Notes: generated from the letters alone by a model not told the origin. DNA of 64,000 nucleotides from Celeribacter persicus (GCF_003050785.1 NZ_QAOH01000011.1:54770-118769); one strand, 5' to 3'. Shown: positions 18,481 through 28,922, counted from the stretch's first letter. Numbers and translations: made by a program.

Positions 18481-19194
18481 ATGCAAAGACTGGCCAAACT
18501 GATCTATCCGGCACAATGTCTGACCTGCGACGAAATGATCGAGGCGGAGCGTGGTCTGTGCCCGAAATGCTGGTCCGACACGCCGTTCATTGTCGATCAT
18601 CCTTGCGACTGCTGCGGGCGTCCTTTGATGGGCGATGCCGAAGAAGGCGATCTGTGTGACGATTGCCGCAGCCGGCCAAAGGCCTGGGATCGCGGCCGGG
18701 CGGTGATGCTGTACGGCGGCAATGCACGATCCATGGTGTTGCGGTTCAAACATGGTGATCGCACCGATCTGGCGCATCCGATGGGGACCTGGCTCGCGGA
18801 CGCCGCAGCCTCTTTGATTACGCGCGACACGGTGGTCGCTCCGGTGCCTCTGCACTGGTTTCGGCTGCTCCGGCGGCGTTACAATCAATCGGCCCTTCTG
18901 GCGCAGCGTGTCGCGAAACTCCATGGATTAGACTATACTCCGGATCTGTTGAAACGCCCCTCCGCCACGCGCAAGCTCGACGGAATGACGGCGGAACAGC
19001 GCCGCGATACCGTGGCGGGGACCATTCGGGTCAACGGCGCGCGGGAGGGACGGATCAAAGGCCGACCTGTACTCCTGATCGACGATGTGCTGACGACCGG
19101 CGCGACCTTGGGCGAATGTGCACAGGCCTGTCGCAAGGCCGGAGCCACATCGGTCAATGTCGCGGTACTGGCGCGCGTGGACAGGGAGGCCTAA
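18481..19194 (+). CDS. comF: ComF family phosphoribosyltransferase-like protein
   Basis: 237 residues. The N-terminal zinc-finger region carries C13, C16, C27, C30, C42, C45, C59 and C62 (CLTC, CPKC, CDCC, CDDC). The C-terminal domain is a type I phosphoribosyltransferase fold with the PRPP motif LLIDDVLTTGAT at 198-209. ComF proteins act in DNA uptake in competent bacteria, but in alphaproteobacteria the role is often not shown. It starts a run of co-directional genes (glutaredoxin, nitrilase, MarR, GNAT). Confidence 0.9.
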   Translation: MQRLAKLIYPAQCLTCDEMIEAERGLCPKCWSDTPFIVDHPCDCCGRPLMGDAEEGDLCDDCRSRPKAWDRGRAVMLYGGNARSMVLRFKHGDRTDLAHPMGTWLADAAASLITRDTVVAPVPLHWFRLLRRRYNQSALLAQRVAKLHGLDYTPDLLKRPSATRKLDGMTAEQRRDTVAGTIRVNGAREGRIKGRPVLLIDDVLTTGATLGECAQACRKAGATSVNVAVLARVDREA

Positions 19195-19232
19195 ATCCTT
19201 ATAGTCACCGCAAGACAAAAGGATTTCCTCTC

Positions 19233-19490
19233 ATGCAGCCCGTTACGCTCTATACAACGCCCATTTGCCCCTATTGCATCGCCGCCAAGCGTTTGCTCGA
19301 CAGCAAAGGCGTCGAATACACCGACATCGACGTCATGGCTAATCCCGCGCTGCGTCAGGAAATGATGCAACGCGCGCCGGGCAGCTACACCGTGCCGCAG
19401 ATTTTCATCGGTGAGACGCATGTTGGGGGCTGCGACGATCTGCATGCCCTTGAGCGCGCGGGCAAGCTCGATCCGCTTTTGGCGGGGTGA
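19233..19490 (+). CDS. grxC: Glutaredoxin 3
   Basis: 85 residues with the dithiol active site CPYC at about 11-14, the cis-proline segment TVPQIFIG and the GGCDD glutathione-binding motif. It reduces disulfides and glutathionylated proteins using glutathione. The ATG at 19233 is used because the thioredoxin fold starts there (MQPVTLYTTPICPYC). It is 38 bp after comF and only 3 bp before the nitrilase gene. Confidence 0.94.
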   Translation: MQPVTLYTTPICPYCIAAKRLLDSKGVEYTDIDVMANPALRQEMMQRAPGSYTVPQIFIGETHVGGCDDLHALERAGKLDPLLAG

Positions 19491-19493
19491 TCC

Positions 19494-20330
19494 ATGCTCC
19501 GCGTCGGTCTGATCACCCTGAATTCGAGCGACGATCCGCTCGCGAACCTGCCGATTACGCAGGGTTATGTGAATGCCGCCGCCGATGCGGGGGCGCAGAT
19601 CGTGATGACGCCGGAGGTTACGAATTGCGTGTCTTCCTCGCGCGCGCATCAGAAAGAGGTGCTCTGTCACGAGGCTGAGGACCCGACGCTGGCCGCGCTG
19701 CGTGAAACGGCACGTTTGCGCGGGATTTGGGTCCTGATCGGCTCTCTGGGGTTGAAAACCGACGACCCGGACGGGCGTTTTGCCAACCGGTCTTTTCTGA
19801 TCTCGCCCGATGGGGAGATCGCCGCGCGCTACGACAAGATTCACATGTTCGACGTGGATGTGAGCGAAACCGAGCGCTATCGCGAATCCGATGGTTATCG
19901 TCCCGGTGAAAGAGCGGTGGTTGCGACCACGCCATTTGCCAAGATCGGGATGACCATCTGTTACGATCTGCGGTTTCCGTATCTGCATCGCACGCTGGCA
20001 AAGGCTGACGCTGAGATCATCACCCAACCTGCGGCTTTTACCGCTGTGACTGGCGCCGCCCATTGGCATAGCCTGCTGCGCGCCCGTGCGATCGAGACCG
20101 GATGTTTCATTCTGGCGCCCGCACAGACCGGGCATCACCGCGAAAAGGTGGATGTGAACCGTCGCACCTATGGGCATTCCCTGGCGGTCTCGCCTTGGGG
20201 CGAAGTCATTTATGACGGTGGTATTGAGCCGGGTTGGGGTCTTGTCGAGATTGATCTGGCGGAGGTGACCAAGGCGCGCAAACGCATTCCGGCGCTGTTG
20301 CATGATCGGGAGTTCAGGGTCGAGACATGA
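19494..20330 (+). CDS. Carbon-nitrogen hydrolase, Nit1-like amidase
   Basis: 278 residues with the full catalytic triad of the nitrilase superfamily: E41 (TPEVTN), K115 (DKIHMFD) and C156 (ICYDLRFP). The HMFDVDV and CYDLRFPYL segments match the Nit1/YafV-type branch, whose best-studied members hydrolyse deaminated glutathione. The direct link to a glutaredoxin gene (3 bp gap) fits that role, but the substrate is inference. It overlaps the next gene by 4 bp (ATGA). Confidence 0.88.
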   Translation: MLRVGLITLNSSDDPLANLPITQGYVNAAADAGAQIVMTPEVTNCVSSSRAHQKEVLCHEAEDPTLAALRETARLRGIWVLIGSLGLKTDDPDGRFANRSFLISPDGEIAARYDKIHMFDVDVSETERYRESDGYRPGERAVVATTPFAKIGMTICYDLRFPYLHRTLAKADAEIITQPAAFTAVTGAAHWHSLLRARAIETGCFILAPAQTGHHREKVDVNRRTYGHSLAVSPWGEVIYDGGIEPGWGLVEIDLAEVTKARKRIPALLHDREFRVET

Positions 20331-20779
20331 GCGGGTCTTCCAACAACGACGCCCTCTCGGTCGCGCTGTTTTCCGAGATTTTCATGGCCGATCAGCTGGC
20401 GCGAAACCGGCTGACCAAAGCCTTGCCGAAAGGCATGGAGATTAGCCATTTCTCGCTTCTCAACCATCTGGCACGGTTGGGGGACGAACGTTCCCCGGCC
20501 CAGCTTGCTCGTGCGTTTCATGTCACACGCGGTGCGATGACCAACACGATCAACAAGCTGGAATGGGCGGGCTACATTCATGTGCGGCCCGACTGGGACG
20601 ATGCGCGGCGCAAATTCGTGTCGATTTCACCCGCCGGACGTGCGGCGCGCGATGCGGCTCTGGCGGCGATTGCACCGATCCTCTCGGATATCGTCGAGGC
20701 TATCGGTACGGAACGGGTGAAGGCCGCTTTGCCGGTGCTACGCGAAATGCGAATACGGTTGGAAGATGACGGGTCTTAA
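20327..20779 (+). CDS. MarR-family transcriptional regulator
   Basis: 150 residues with a MarR winged-helix layout: dimer helix with DQLARNRLTKALP, recognition region FHVTRGAMTNTINKLEWAGYI at about 63-83 and wing RPDWDDARRKFVSISPAG. Starts within the nitrilase stop (ATGA overlap) and overlaps the acetyltransferase gene by 14 bp, so it sits inside the operon and may autoregulate it. The ligand is unknown. Confidence 0.9.
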   Translation: MSGSSNNDALSVALFSEIFMADQLARNRLTKALPKGMEISHFSLLNHLARLGDERSPAQLARAFHVTRGAMTNTINKLEWAGYIHVRPDWDDARRKFVSISPAGRAARDAALAAIAPILSDIVEAIGTERVKAALPVLREMRIRLEDDGS

Positions 20780-21563
20780 GACGCTTGAGCTTGCAACGGA
20801 TATTCTCGTCATGGGAGAGCAATCCGAACTGACGAACTATCCGGATCGCTTCGTGCAGAGGACGCCTGAGCAACCGGATTTCTGGTTCGGCAATCGCACG
20901 ATTTTTAAATCCCTTCCCAAAGATGCGGAGGAGGTTGAGGCACAGATTTCCATCGCGCTTCGTGATCATCCCGGCGTGGATTTCTCCGTCATTTTCTGGG
21001 ATGTGCCGGATGTAGATACAAAGCCCTTTACAGAGCCGTTCGAGGCGGCAGGCTATGAGATCGAGACCGGGATTACGCTTGCGGGCGATCTGGCGGTGCG
21101 ACCGGGTTTGCCGGGAGGCATATCGTTTCGGGAAATCACCTCGGATGCAGCCTGGGAGGCTGTGATCGAGTTGCAACTCGCGGGTATGCTGGGCGATGGG
21201 TACGATCCGGACACAGCCGAAAGCTATATTCACAAGAGCTTTGCGCGTCGGCGTTCCGTAAGTGAGTCCGGGCGAGGCGGTTGGTTCGGTTTGTACGACG
21301 ATGACTTGCTTGTGGCTGATATGGGCTTGGTTTGGTCGCCGGAACTGGTGCGGTATCAATCCGTTGAAACCCGCGAAAGCCATCGTCGCCGGGGTCTGTG
21401 CGCGGCACTTCTTGGGGAGGTCAGTGCTTATGCGTCCGAACGTCACCCCGGCGCGCGACAGGTTATCGTGGCGGAAGACGGCACCACCGCAGCGCGGCTG
21501 TATCAGCGCGCGGGATTCGTGCCGGTCGAGCGGGTGGTGTCTGCGTCACGAACGCCGAAATAG
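20766..21563 (+). CDS. GNAT-family N-acetyltransferase
   Basis: 265 residues. Residues about 1-110 form a degenerate N-terminal half (FWFGNRTIFKSLP...GVDFSVIFWDVPDVD), and the C-terminal half carries the acetyl-CoA loop ESHRRRGLCAALLGEVSAYA and the GNAT tail TTAARLYQRAGFVPVER. The two-part layout points to a tandem GNAT in which only the second copy keeps the CoA motif. The substrate is unknown. It closes the comF-grx-nitrilase-MarR run and is convergent with ubiG. Confidence 0.85.
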   Translation: MTGLKTLELATDILVMGEQSELTNYPDRFVQRTPEQPDFWFGNRTIFKSLPKDAEEVEAQISIALRDHPGVDFSVIFWDVPDVDTKPFTEPFEAAGYEIETGITLAGDLAVRPGLPGGISFREITSDAAWEAVIELQLAGMLGDGYDPDTAESYIHKSFARRRSVSESGRGGWFGLYDDDLLVADMGLVWSPELVRYQSVETRESHRRRGLCAALLGEVSAYASERHPGARQVIVAEDGTTAARLYQRAGFVPVERVVSASRTPK

Positions 21564-21566
21564 GGT

Positions 21567-22301
21567 CTATTTCTTGATCGAGGCTGTCACGTAATTGACT
21601 GAAAGATCGCGCGCGGAGATCGACCATTTCCAGAGCACCGGGTTGAAGACGAAGCCCTTGCGATCCACCGGTTCGAGACCCGCCTTTGTGATCAGATCGA
21701 ACAACTCATCGGGTGTGATGAATTTCTTCCACTCATGCGTGCCCTTGGGCAGCCAGCGCATCACCACTTCTGCGCCGAAAATCGCCATGGCATAGCTTTT
21801 TGGATTACGGTTCAGCGTCGAGCAGATCATCAACCCGCCGTGTTTCAGAAGCGCCTGACAGGCAGTAAGATAGGCAAGCGGATCGGCGACGTGCTCGACC
21901 ACTTCCATGTTCAGTACCACATCGAATTTCTCACCGGCTTCGGCCAGTGCTTCGGCGGTGGTGTGACGATAGTCGATCTCAAGCCCGGATTGTTCGGCAT
22001 GAAGACGTGCGACGGGCAGGTTGCGTTCGGCGGCATCGGCGCCGATCACAGTGGCCCCAAGCCGCGCCATCGGTTCGGACAAAAGCCCGCCACCGCAGCC
22101 GATGTCCAGCAGACGAAGACCCTCAAAGGGCTTGTCGGTGGAGAGATCGCGCCCGAACTCCGCGGCGATTTGCGTGGTGATGTAATCGAGCCGGACCGGG
22201 TTCATCATGTGCAAAGGCTTGAACTTGCCGGTCGGGTCCCACCATTCGGCGGCCATGGCCTCGAATTTCGCGACCTCATCGGGGTCAATGGTGGTTTGCA
22301 T
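21567..22301 (-). CDS. ubiG: Ubiquinone biosynthesis O-methyltransferase
   Basis: Methylates two hydroxyl groups in ubiquinone synthesis. 244 residues from the ATG at 22301, which is preceded by AAGGAGG at ideal spacing; an upstream ATG exists but the ribosome-binding site favours this one. Signatures: [29 protein letters not shown] at the start (UbiG-specific), SAM motif [11 protein letters not shown] at 65-74, and [11 protein letters not shown]. It is divergent from the aminopeptidase gene. Confidence 0.96.
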   Translation of the reverse strand: MQTTIDPDEVAKFEAMAAEWWDPTGKFKPLHMMNPVRLDYITTQIAAEFGRDLSTDKPFEGLRLLDIGCGGGLLSEPMARLGATVIGADAAERNLPVARLHAEQSGLEIDYRHTTAEALAEAGEKFDVVLNMEVVEHVADPLAYLTACQALLKHGGLMICSTLNRNPKSYAMAIFGAEVVMRWLPKGTHEWKKFITPDELFDLITKAGLEPVDRKGFVFNPVLWKWSISARDLSVNYVTASIKK

Positions 22302-22370
22302 GATCGCCTCCTTCATGTTCAACTCGATCCGTCGGGACATCCGCTTGTGCCCGTTCTATATAGGAAACCC

Positions 22371-23339
22371 ATGGACAAGGTCTCAGGCCAAAAGAGCGCA
22401 TACAGTTATCTTTATCCGCAAATCGCGGTGTATGACCACCGCATGCTGGATGTGGGCGACGGGCACAAGCTTTATGTGGAACAAAGCGGCAATCCCGTGG
22501 GGATACCGGTTGTTGTTCTGCATGGCGGGCCGGGTGGCGGGTGCAGCCCTTATATGCGGCGCTATTTCGATCCGTCGATCTATCGTATCATTCTGTTCGA
22601 TCAACGCGGCTGTGGCAAATCCCGGCCTTTTGCCTCGGTTGAGGCGAACACCACATGGCATCTCGTGGCGGATATCGAGCGAATTCGCGAAGCCCTCGGG
22701 ATTGAGCGCTGGATGGTGTTCGGCGGAAGCTGGGGCGCGACTTTGGGTGTGGCCTATGCCGAAGCGCATCCGGAGCGCGTGATCCATCTGGTGCTGCGCG
22801 GTGTGTTCCTTGCACGCAAAAGTGAACTCGACTGGTTCTATGCCGGGGGCGCGGGGCGGTTCTGGCCGGATCACTGGGCGGAGTTTCGCGATGTCATCCC
22901 GGCAGAGGAACAGGGCGATCTGATCGCGGCCTATCACCGGCGTCTGTTCAGTGGCGATCACCGGCAGGAAGTGACCTATGGCCGGATCTGGTCGCGTTGG
23001 GAAAACGCTCTGGCGTCCTTGGGCTCGGATGGTGTCGTGGGCGATCCCGGACCGGAATATGCCCGGACTTTTGCCCGAATCGAGAACCATTACTTCATCA
23101 ATGGTGCGTTTCTCGACCATGATGGACAGCTTTTGAACGACATCAACCGGCTCGCGGAGGTGCCCGGCACCATCGTGCAGGGGCGGTTCGATATGATCTG
23201 TCCACCTCAGACGGCTTATGATCTGCACAAGATCTGGCCGAAATCGCGATTGATCATGGTGGGGCAGGCGGGGCATGCTCTGTCCGAGCCGGGGATCACG
23301 GAGGCGCTGGTGATGACCATGGATCGGTTGGGGCGCTGA
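22371..23339 (+). CDS. pip: Prolyl aminopeptidase
   Basis: Alpha/beta-hydrolase of peptidase family S33 that removes N-terminal proline. 322 residues from the ATG at 22371; a much longer in-frame extension runs antisense to ubiG and is rejected. The oxyanion segment HGGPGGG is at 51-57, the nucleophile S120 lies in GGSWGATLG, the conserved FDQRGCGKS is at about 76-84, and the histidine is in VGQAGHALSEPG. Signal peptide absent, so cytoplasmic. Confidence 0.95.
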   Translation: MDKVSGQKSAYSYLYPQIAVYDHRMLDVGDGHKLYVEQSGNPVGIPVVVLHGGPGGGCSPYMRRYFDPSIYRIILFDQRGCGKSRPFASVEANTTWHLVADIERIREALGIERWMVFGGSWGATLGVAYAEAHPERVIHLVLRGVFLARKSELDWFYAGGAGRFWPDHWAEFRDVIPAEEQGDLIAAYHRRLFSGDHRQEVTYGRIWSRWENALASLGSDGVVGDPGPEYARTFARIENHYFINGAFLDHDGQLLNDINRLAEVPGTIVQGRFDMICPPQTAYDLHKIWPKSRLIMVGQAGHALSEPGITEALVMTMDRLGR

Positions 23340-23429
23340 TCAGGGCTTGCAGATTCGTCCCGGTGCGCGTATAGACCCCCACAACAGCGGCGCTGTCGGG
23401 AGTTCCCGAAGCTCCACCGGGAAAGATCG

Positions 23430-23470
23430 ACGGGCCGCGCGCCCGTTTTTTTGTGCCCTCATGTGAGGGC
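23430..23470 (+). terminator. Terminator-like hairpin plus second stem in the rimP leader
   Basis: ACGGGC/GCCCGT stem at 23430-23446 with a five-base loop, followed by seven T (23446-23452), then a second stem GCCCTC/GAGGGC at 23455-23470. It may end the pip transcript or act as an attenuator in the leader of the rimP-nusA-infB operon; the two uses cannot be separated by sequence. Confidence 0.6.
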
Positions 23471-23494
23471 TTTGCCAGTTCTGAAAGGCAAGAC

Positions 23495-24082
23495 ATGTCC
23501 GAACTGATTGCCAAGACCGCGATCGACCGCCGGATGGCGGAAATCGTCGGCCCCGTCATCGAAGGGATGGGGTTCGAGCTTGTGCGTGTGCGTCTGATGT
23601 CCTCGACCAAATCGAAGACCCTGCAAATCATGGCCGAGCGTCCCGAAGGTGGCATCGAAGTGGACGAATGTGCCGAGATTTCCACAGCGGTTTCTGCTAT
23701 TCTCGACGTCGAAGATCCGATCGAAGACGAATATACGCTCGAAGTGTCGAGCCCTGGGATCGACCGCCCGCTGACCCGTTTGAAGGATTTTGCGACCTTC
23801 GAAGGGTATGAGGCCAAGATCGAGACGACCGAGATGATTGACGGTCGCCGCCGCTTCAAAGGCGTGTTGGCCGGTGTCGAAGGCGATGAAGTGCTGATCA
23901 CGCTCGACGAGAATGGTGAAGACGTCACCATCGGTCTGAATTTCGACTGGCTGTCGGACGCGAAACTCGTGCTGACCGATGAACTGATCCGCGAAATGCT
24001 GCGTCAACGCAAAGCGTCCGGCGCAATCGACGAAACCCAATTTGACGATATCGAGACCGACGACGGGTCTACAGAGGATTGA
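23495..24082 (+). CDS. rimP: Ribosome maturation factor RimP
   Basis: Needed for 30S subunit assembly. 195 residues from the ATG at 23495 ([20 protein letters not shown]). The family pattern is seen in [12 protein letters not shown], the [21 protein letters not shown] helix and the [14 protein letters not shown] motif, followed by an SH3-like C-terminal domain. It is the first gene of the conserved rimP-nusA-ylxR-infB cluster, 13 bp upstream of nusA. Confidence 0.95.
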   Translation: MSELIAKTAIDRRMAEIVGPVIEGMGFELVRVRLMSSTKSKTLQIMAERPEGGIEVDECAEISTAVSAILDVEDPIEDEYTLEVSSPGIDRPLTRLKDFATFEGYEAKIETTEMIDGRRRFKGVLAGVEGDEVLITLDENGEDVTIGLNFDWLSDAKLVLTDELIREMLRQRKASGAIDETQFDDIETDDGSTED

Positions 24083-24095
24083 GAGAGGACTGAAT

Positions 24096-25706
24096 ATGGC
24101 AATCACCTCTGCAAACCAGCTTGAGCTGTTGCAAACCGCCGAGGCCGTGGCCCGCGAGAAGATGATCGACCCGAACCTCGTGGTCGAAGCGATGGAAGAG
24201 TCCCTCGCCCGTGCCGCGAAATCGCGCTACGGCTCGGAGATGGACATCCGCGTCCACATCGACCGCAAGACCGGCCGCGCCACCTTTACCCGTGTGCGCA
24301 CGGTCGTTGAGGATGAAGAGCTTGAGAACTACCAGGCCGAGTTGACCGTTGAGCAGGCCAAACAATACATGGCCGACCCGCAGATCGGCGATGAGATCAA
24401 GGACGAGGTTCCGCCGGTGGAGCTTGGCCGGATCGCGGCGCAATCCGCGAAACAGGTCATCCTGCAAAAGGTGCGCGAAGCCGAGCGGGATCGTCAGTAT
24501 GACGAATTCAAGGATCGCGTGGGCACCATCATCAACGGTGTGGTGAAACGCGAGGAATACGGCAACGTGATCGTCGACATCGGTCGTGGCGAAGGTATCC
24601 TGCGCCGCAATGAGAAGATCGGCCGTGAGACCTACCGTCCGAATGACCGCATCCGCTGCTACATCAAGGATGTGCGCCGCGAAGTGCGCGGTCCCCAGGT
24701 GTTTTTGAGCCGCACCGCACCGGAATTCATGGCCGAACTGTTCAAGATGGAAGTGCCGGAGATTTACGACGGGATCATCGAGATCAAGGCTGTGGCCCGC
24801 GATCCGGGCTCGCGCGCGAAGATTGCCGTGATCTCCTACGACAATTCCATCGACCCGGTTGGTGCCTGTGTCGGTATGCGCGGATCGCGTGTGCAGGCCG
24901 TGGTGAACGAGCTTCAGGGCGAGAAAATCGACATCATTCCGTGGAATGACGATGCGCCGACTTTCCTCGTGAACGCGCTGCAACCGGCCGAAGTGTCGAA
25001 AGTTGTGCTCGATGAGGACGCTGGCAAGATCGAAGTCGTGGTGCCGGACGAGCAACTGTCGCTCGCCATCGGTCGTCGCGGTCAGAACGTGCGTCTGGCG
25101 TCCCAGCTCACCGGGCTGGACATCGACATTCTGACCGAGGCCGAGGAATCCGAGCGTCGTCAGAAAGAGTTCGCGGCCCGCACGCAGCTCTTCATGGACA
25201 GTCTCGATCTCGACGAATTCTTCGCCCAGCTTCTGGTGTCTGAAGGCTTCACCAACCTCGAAGAAGTCGCTTATGTCGACGTCGACGAGCTTCTGGTGAT
25301 CGACGGTGTGGACGAAGATACGGCAAACGAGCTTCAGGCCCGCGCCCGTGACGTGCTCGAAGAAGCCAACCGCAAGGCGATGGAACATGCCCGTGAGCTG
25401 GGTGTGGAAGACAGCTTGGTTGATTTCGAGGGCCTGACACCCCAGATGATTGAGGCACTGGCCGAGGACGGCGTGAAGTCGCTCGAAGATTTCGCGACCT
25501 GCGCCGACTGGGAACTTGCCGGTGGCTGGACCACCGTGAACGGCGAACGTGTGAAGGATGACGGTGTCCTCGAAAAGTTCGACGTTTCCCTCGAAGAAGC
25601 CCAGAACCTCGTGATGACCGCGCGCATTCAGCTTGGCTGGGTGGACCCGGCCGATCTCGAATCCGAGGAAGAGGTTGAAGAAACCGAAGAGGAGAACGAG
25701 GCCTGA
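24096..25706 (+). CDS. nusA: Transcription termination/antitermination factor NusA
   Basis: 536 residues. Order of domains: N-terminal RNA polymerase-binding domain, S1 domain at about 135-200 ([24 protein letters not shown]), KH domains at about 200-345 ([42 protein letters not shown]), then two C-terminal acidic helix-hairpin-helix repeats as in Gram-negative NusA, ending in a Glu-rich tail. It binds RNA polymerase and controls pausing and termination. A hairpin overlaps its stop codon. Confidence 0.97.
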   Translation: MAITSANQLELLQTAEAVAREKMIDPNLVVEAMEESLARAAKSRYGSEMDIRVHIDRKTGRATFTRVRTVVEDEELENYQAELTVEQAKQYMADPQIGDEIKDEVPPVELGRIAAQSAKQVILQKVREAERDRQYDEFKDRVGTIINGVVKREEYGNVIVDIGRGEGILRRNEKIGRETYRPNDRIRCYIKDVRREVRGPQVFLSRTAPEFMAELFKMEVPEIYDGIIEIKAVARDPGSRAKIAVISYDNSIDPVGACVGMRGSRVQAVVNELQGEKIDIIPWNDDAPTFLVNALQPAEVSKVVLDEDAGKIEVVVPDEQLSLAIGRRGQNVRLASQLTGLDIDILTEAEESERRQKEFAARTQLFMDSLDLDEFFAQLLVSEGFTNLEEVAYVDVDELLVIDGVDEDTANELQARARDVLEEANRKAMEHARELGVEDSLVDFEGLTPQMIEALAEDGVKSLEDFATCADWELAGGWTTVNGERVKDDGVLEKFDVSLEEAQNLVMTARIQLGWVDPADLESEEEVEETEEENEA

Positions 25707-25718
25707 TCGGGCCTCGTT
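25695..25718 (+). other. Perfect 9-bp hairpin across the nusA stop codon
   Basis: AACGAGGCC at 25695-25703 pairs exactly with GGCCTCGTT at 25710-25718, enclosing the TGA stop in the loop region. The T run after it is short (TTTG), so it is a weak terminator or an attenuator/processing site before ylxR and infB. Confidence 0.6.
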
Positions 25719-25734
25719 TGTAAGAAGGTGAGCG

Positions 25735-26367
25735 ATGAGCAGAGGCGGACACACGAAAGTCAGGGATGAGGCGGAGCGGCGCTGCATCGTCACGCGTGCG
25801 GCGGAGCCGCGGCGTGGTCTCATCCGGTTCGTGGTGGCGCCCGACGGGCTCATCGTTCCCGATCTGGCCGAAAAACTGCCGGGCCGTGGCATCTGGGTGA
25901 GCGCGGACCGCGCCGCTCTGGAAGAAGCGGTGAAAAAGAACCTCTTTGCCAAGGCCGCGCGTCAGCCGGTGACGGTGCCGGAGGATTTGGTCGATCTGCT
26001 CGAAGCGGGTTTGGCAGATCGGGTGGTGCATTTGATTTCACTCGCACGTAAGGCCGGACAGGCGGTGTGTGGATTTGAAAAGGTGAAGGGCTGGCTGGCC
26101 GATGGGCACGCGAAAGTGCTGCTTCAGGCCTCCGACGGCTCGGAACGCGGCAAGGGCAAGCTTTGGACGCCCGAAGGCGGGCGTTGGTTCGGGCATTTGA
26201 CCAGTGCCGAATTGGGTTTGGCTTTTGGCCGTGAAAGTGTGATACATGGCGCGCTCTCTGGTGGCGGACTCGCAACACGTGTTGTAGAGGATGCCAACCG
26301 CCTGATGGGCGTGCGCGAGACAATCGGTGGAGAGGGCTCCGCCGGGAAGGGTAAGACGACGAAATGA
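25735..26367 (+). CDS. YlxR-like RNA-binding protein with C-terminal L7Ae-like domain
   Basis: 210 residues. The N-terminal DUF448/YlxR part reads [21 protein letters not shown]...[14 protein letters not shown], the typical YlxR pattern. The C-terminal half ([24 protein letters not shown]...[14 protein letters not shown], approximate) is like a ribosomal L7Ae/L30e domain. It lies in the nusA-infB operon as usual and overlaps infB by 4 bp. Family members are thought to bind RNA; a precise role in this group is not known. Confidence 0.9.
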   Translation: MSRGGHTKVRDEAERRCIVTRAAEPRRGLIRFVVAPDGLIVPDLAEKLPGRGIWVSADRAALEEAVKKNLFAKAARQPVTVPEDLVDLLEAGLADRVVHLISLARKAGQAVCGFEKVKGWLADGHAKVLLQASDGSERGKGKLWTPEGGRWFGHLTSAELGLAFGRESVIHGALSGGGLATRVVEDANRLMGVRETIGGEGSAGKGKTTK

Positions 26368-28895
26368 GCGATACAGACGGCAAGAAAACCCTCGGCATTC
26401 GTGGCGGTTCCGGTTCGGTGAAGCAGAGCTTCTCGCACGGGCGCACGAAGAATGTCGTGGTGGAAACCAAACGCAAACGTGTTGTGGTGCCGAAGCCGGG
26501 TGCTTCCAAGTCGTCGGGCTCGGGCAACCCTGCGCTGGGCGACCCGTCGAAACGTCCGGCTGGCATTTCCGATGCGGAAATGGAGCGCCGGATGAAGGCG
26601 CTCGCCGCTGCTAAGGCGGCGGAGGCCGAAGAGGCGAAAAAACGCGTCGAAGAAGAGAAAGCCCGTGAGGAAGAGCGCGAGCGCCGCCGTCGCGAGGCCG
26701 AGGAAAAGGCCCGCGAAGAGGCGGAGCGCGAAGCCGCGCTGAAAGCCAAAGAAGAGGAAGACGCCCGTGCGGCGCGTGAGGCGGAAGAAGCCAAGAAACG
26801 CGAAGCTGCGGCGAAATCCGCCGCAAAGAAACCGGCCGCGGCTGCCCCTGCCGAGAAGACCGACGATCCGGCTGCGGCTCAGGCCGCAATGCAGAAACAG
26901 GAACGCGGCGGTCGTGTGGCCACGCCGACGCGCGGGCGCGACACTCGCGAAGAAGACAACCGCAGCAACCGTGGCAAAGGTGGCGATGACAACCGTCGTT
27001 CCGGCAAGCTGACCATCAAGCAAGCGCTCGACGGTGGCGAAGGTGGGCGTCAACGCTCGATGGCCGCGATGAAACGCAAACAGGAACGCATGCGCCAAAA
27101 GGCGATGGGTGGCGGCGAATCGCGTGAAAAGATCGTGCGGGACGTGCAGGTGCCGGAAACCATCGTGGTCTCCGAACTCGCCAACCGGATGGCAGAGCGC
27201 GTCGCCGATGTCGTGAAATCGCTCATGAAAATGGGCATGATGGTCACACAGAACCAGTCGATCGACGCCGATACCGCCGAACTGATCGTCGAAGAATTCG
27301 GCCACCGCATTCAGCGTGTGTCCGATGCCGACGTCGAGGATGTGATTCAGTCCGTTGAGGACAAAGCCGAAGATCTGAAACCGCGTCCGCCGGTGATCAC
27401 CATCATGGGCCACGTCGACCACGGGAAAACCTCTCTGCTCGACGCGATCCGTCATGCCAACGTGACCTCAGGTGAGGCTGGCGGCATCACCCAGCATATC
27501 GGTGCCTATCAGGTGAAAACGGAATCGGGCTCCGTGCTGACCTTCCTCGATACGCCTGGTCACGCCGCCTTTACCTCCATGCGCTCCCGTGGGGCGCAGG
27601 TGACGGACATCGTGGTTCTGGTCGTGGCCGCCGATGACTCGGTCATGCCGCAAACCATCGAGGCCATTGCTCACGCGAAAGCGGCGGGTGTGCCGATGAT
27701 CGTGGCGATCAACAAATGCGACAAACCGGACGCCGATCCGATGAAAGTGCGCACCGAACTTCTCCAGCACGAGGTGATCGTGGAGGAAATGTCCGGCGAG
27801 GTGCAGGACGTTGAAGTGTCTGCCAAAACTGGCATGGGTCTCGACAATCTGCTCGAAGCCATCGCGCTTCAGGCCGAGATTCTCGAACTTAAGGCCAATC
27901 CGGATCGTGCCGCAGAAGGTGCGGTGATCGAAGCCCAGCTTGACGTGGGCCGTGGTCCGGTTGCGACCGTTTTGGTGCAGAAAGGCACGCTCAAACGCGG
28001 CGACATTTTCGTCGTGGGTGAGCAATGGGGCAAGGTCCGTGCGCTCGTGAATGACAAGGGTGACCGCGTCGATGAGGCCGGACCGTCCGTGCCGGTCGAG
28101 GTGCTTGGTCTCAACGGAACGCCGGAAGCCGGTGACGTGCTCAACGTCGTCGAGACGGAGGCACAGGCCCGTGAGATCGCCGAATACCGCGAACAGGCTG
28201 CGAAGGACAAACGCGCTGCCGCCGGTGCCGCGACGACCCTCGATCAGCTTTTGGCGAAAGCCAAGGCCGACGAGAACGTCAAGGAACTGCCGATCCTGGT
28301 GAAAGCCGACGTGCAGGGGTCTGCCGAAGCCATCGTTCAGGCGATGGAGAAAATCGGCAACGAAGAGGTGCGTGTGCGCGTGCTGCACTATGGTGTGGGT
28401 GCGATCACCGAAACCGACATCGGTCTGGCCGAAGCTTCCGGTGCGCCGGTCATCGGCTTCAACGTCCGTGCCAATGCGCCCGCACGCAACGCCGCAAACC
28501 AGAAGGGCGTGGAAATCCGCTATTATTCCGTGATCTACGATCTCGTGGATGATGTGAAAGCGGCGGCTTCCGGTCTTCTGTCCGCCGAGATTCGCGAAAA
28601 CTTCATCGGTTATGCGCAGATCAAAGAGGTCTTCAAGGTCTCCGGTGTGGGCAAGGTTGCCGGCTGTCTCGTTACCGAAGGGGTGGCGCGCCGCTCTGCC
28701 GGTGTGCGCCTGCTGCGTGACGATGTGGTGATCCACGAAGGCACGCTCAAAACGCTGAAGCGCTTCAAGGACGAAGTCAAAGAGGTCATTTCCGGTCAGG
28801 AATGCGGGATGGCCTTCGAGAATTACGACGATATCCGTCCGAACGATGTCATCGAGATTTTCGAACGCGAGGAAGTGGAACGTCAGCTCGATTGA
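26364..28895 (+). CDS. infB: Translation initiation factor IF-2
   Basis: GTPase that delivers initiator tRNA to the 30S subunit. 843 residues. The first 260 are low-complexity, lysine-, alanine- and glutamate-rich with a long charged coiled coil (about 70-160), the usual variable IF-2 leader. The G domain starts near 340 with GHVDHGKT at 349-356, then DTPGHAAF and NKCD. Domain II and the fMet-tRNA-binding C-terminal domain ([21 protein letters not shown]) follow. It ends the operon with a terminator 28 bp downstream. Confidence 0.97.
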   Translation: MSDTDGKKTLGIRGGSGSVKQSFSHGRTKNVVVETKRKRVVVPKPGASKSSGSGNPALGDPSKRPAGISDAEMERRMKALAAAKAAEAEEAKKRVEEEKAREEERERRRREAEEKAREEAEREAALKAKEEEDARAAREAEEAKKREAAAKSAAKKPAAAAPAEKTDDPAAAQAAMQKQERGGRVATPTRGRDTREEDNRSNRGKGGDDNRRSGKLTIKQALDGGEGGRQRSMAAMKRKQERMRQKAMGGGESREKIVRDVQVPETIVVSELANRMAERVADVVKSLMKMGMMVTQNQSIDADTAELIVEEFGHRIQRVSDADVEDVIQSVEDKAEDLKPRPPVITIMGHVDHGKTSLLDAIRHANVTSGEAGGITQHIGAYQVKTESGSVLTFLDTPGHAAFTSMRSRGAQVTDIVVLVVAADDSVMPQTIEAIAHAKAAGVPMIVAINKCDKPDADPMKVRTELLQHEVIVEEMSGEVQDVEVSAKTGMGLDNLLEAIALQAEILELKANPDRAAEGAVIEAQLDVGRGPVATVLVQKGTLKRGDIFVVGEQWGKVRALVNDKGDRVDEAGPSVPVEVLGLNGTPEAGDVLNVVETEAQAREIAEYREQAAKDKRAAAGAATTLDQLLAKAKADENVKELPILVKADVQGSAEAIVQAMEKIGNEEVRVRVLHYGVGAITETDIGLAEASGAPVIGFNVRANAPARNAANQKGVEIRYYSVIYDLVDDVKAAASGLLSAEIRENFIGYAQIKEVFKVSGVGKVAGCLVTEGVARRSAGVRLLRDDVVIHEGTLKTLKRFKDEVKEVISGQECGMAFENYDDIRPNDVIEIFEREEVERQLD

Positions 28896-28922
28896 GCTGT
28901 GCGACCCTTTTGAGACCAAAGC

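Noticed and set aside
21735..22370. N-terminal extension of the prolyl aminopeptidase frame
   Set aside because: It runs antisense to ubiG; the aminopeptidase similarity starts at the ATG at 22371.
23340..23429. Initiator tRNA gene before rimP, as in E. coli metY-rimP
   Set aside because: No cloverleaf or tRNA T-loop sequence can be found in the interval.
24069..25952. 627-codon minus-strand frame opposite nusA and ylxR
   Set aside because: An antisense shadow created by high GC and codon bias; the plus strand carries NusA with all its domains.
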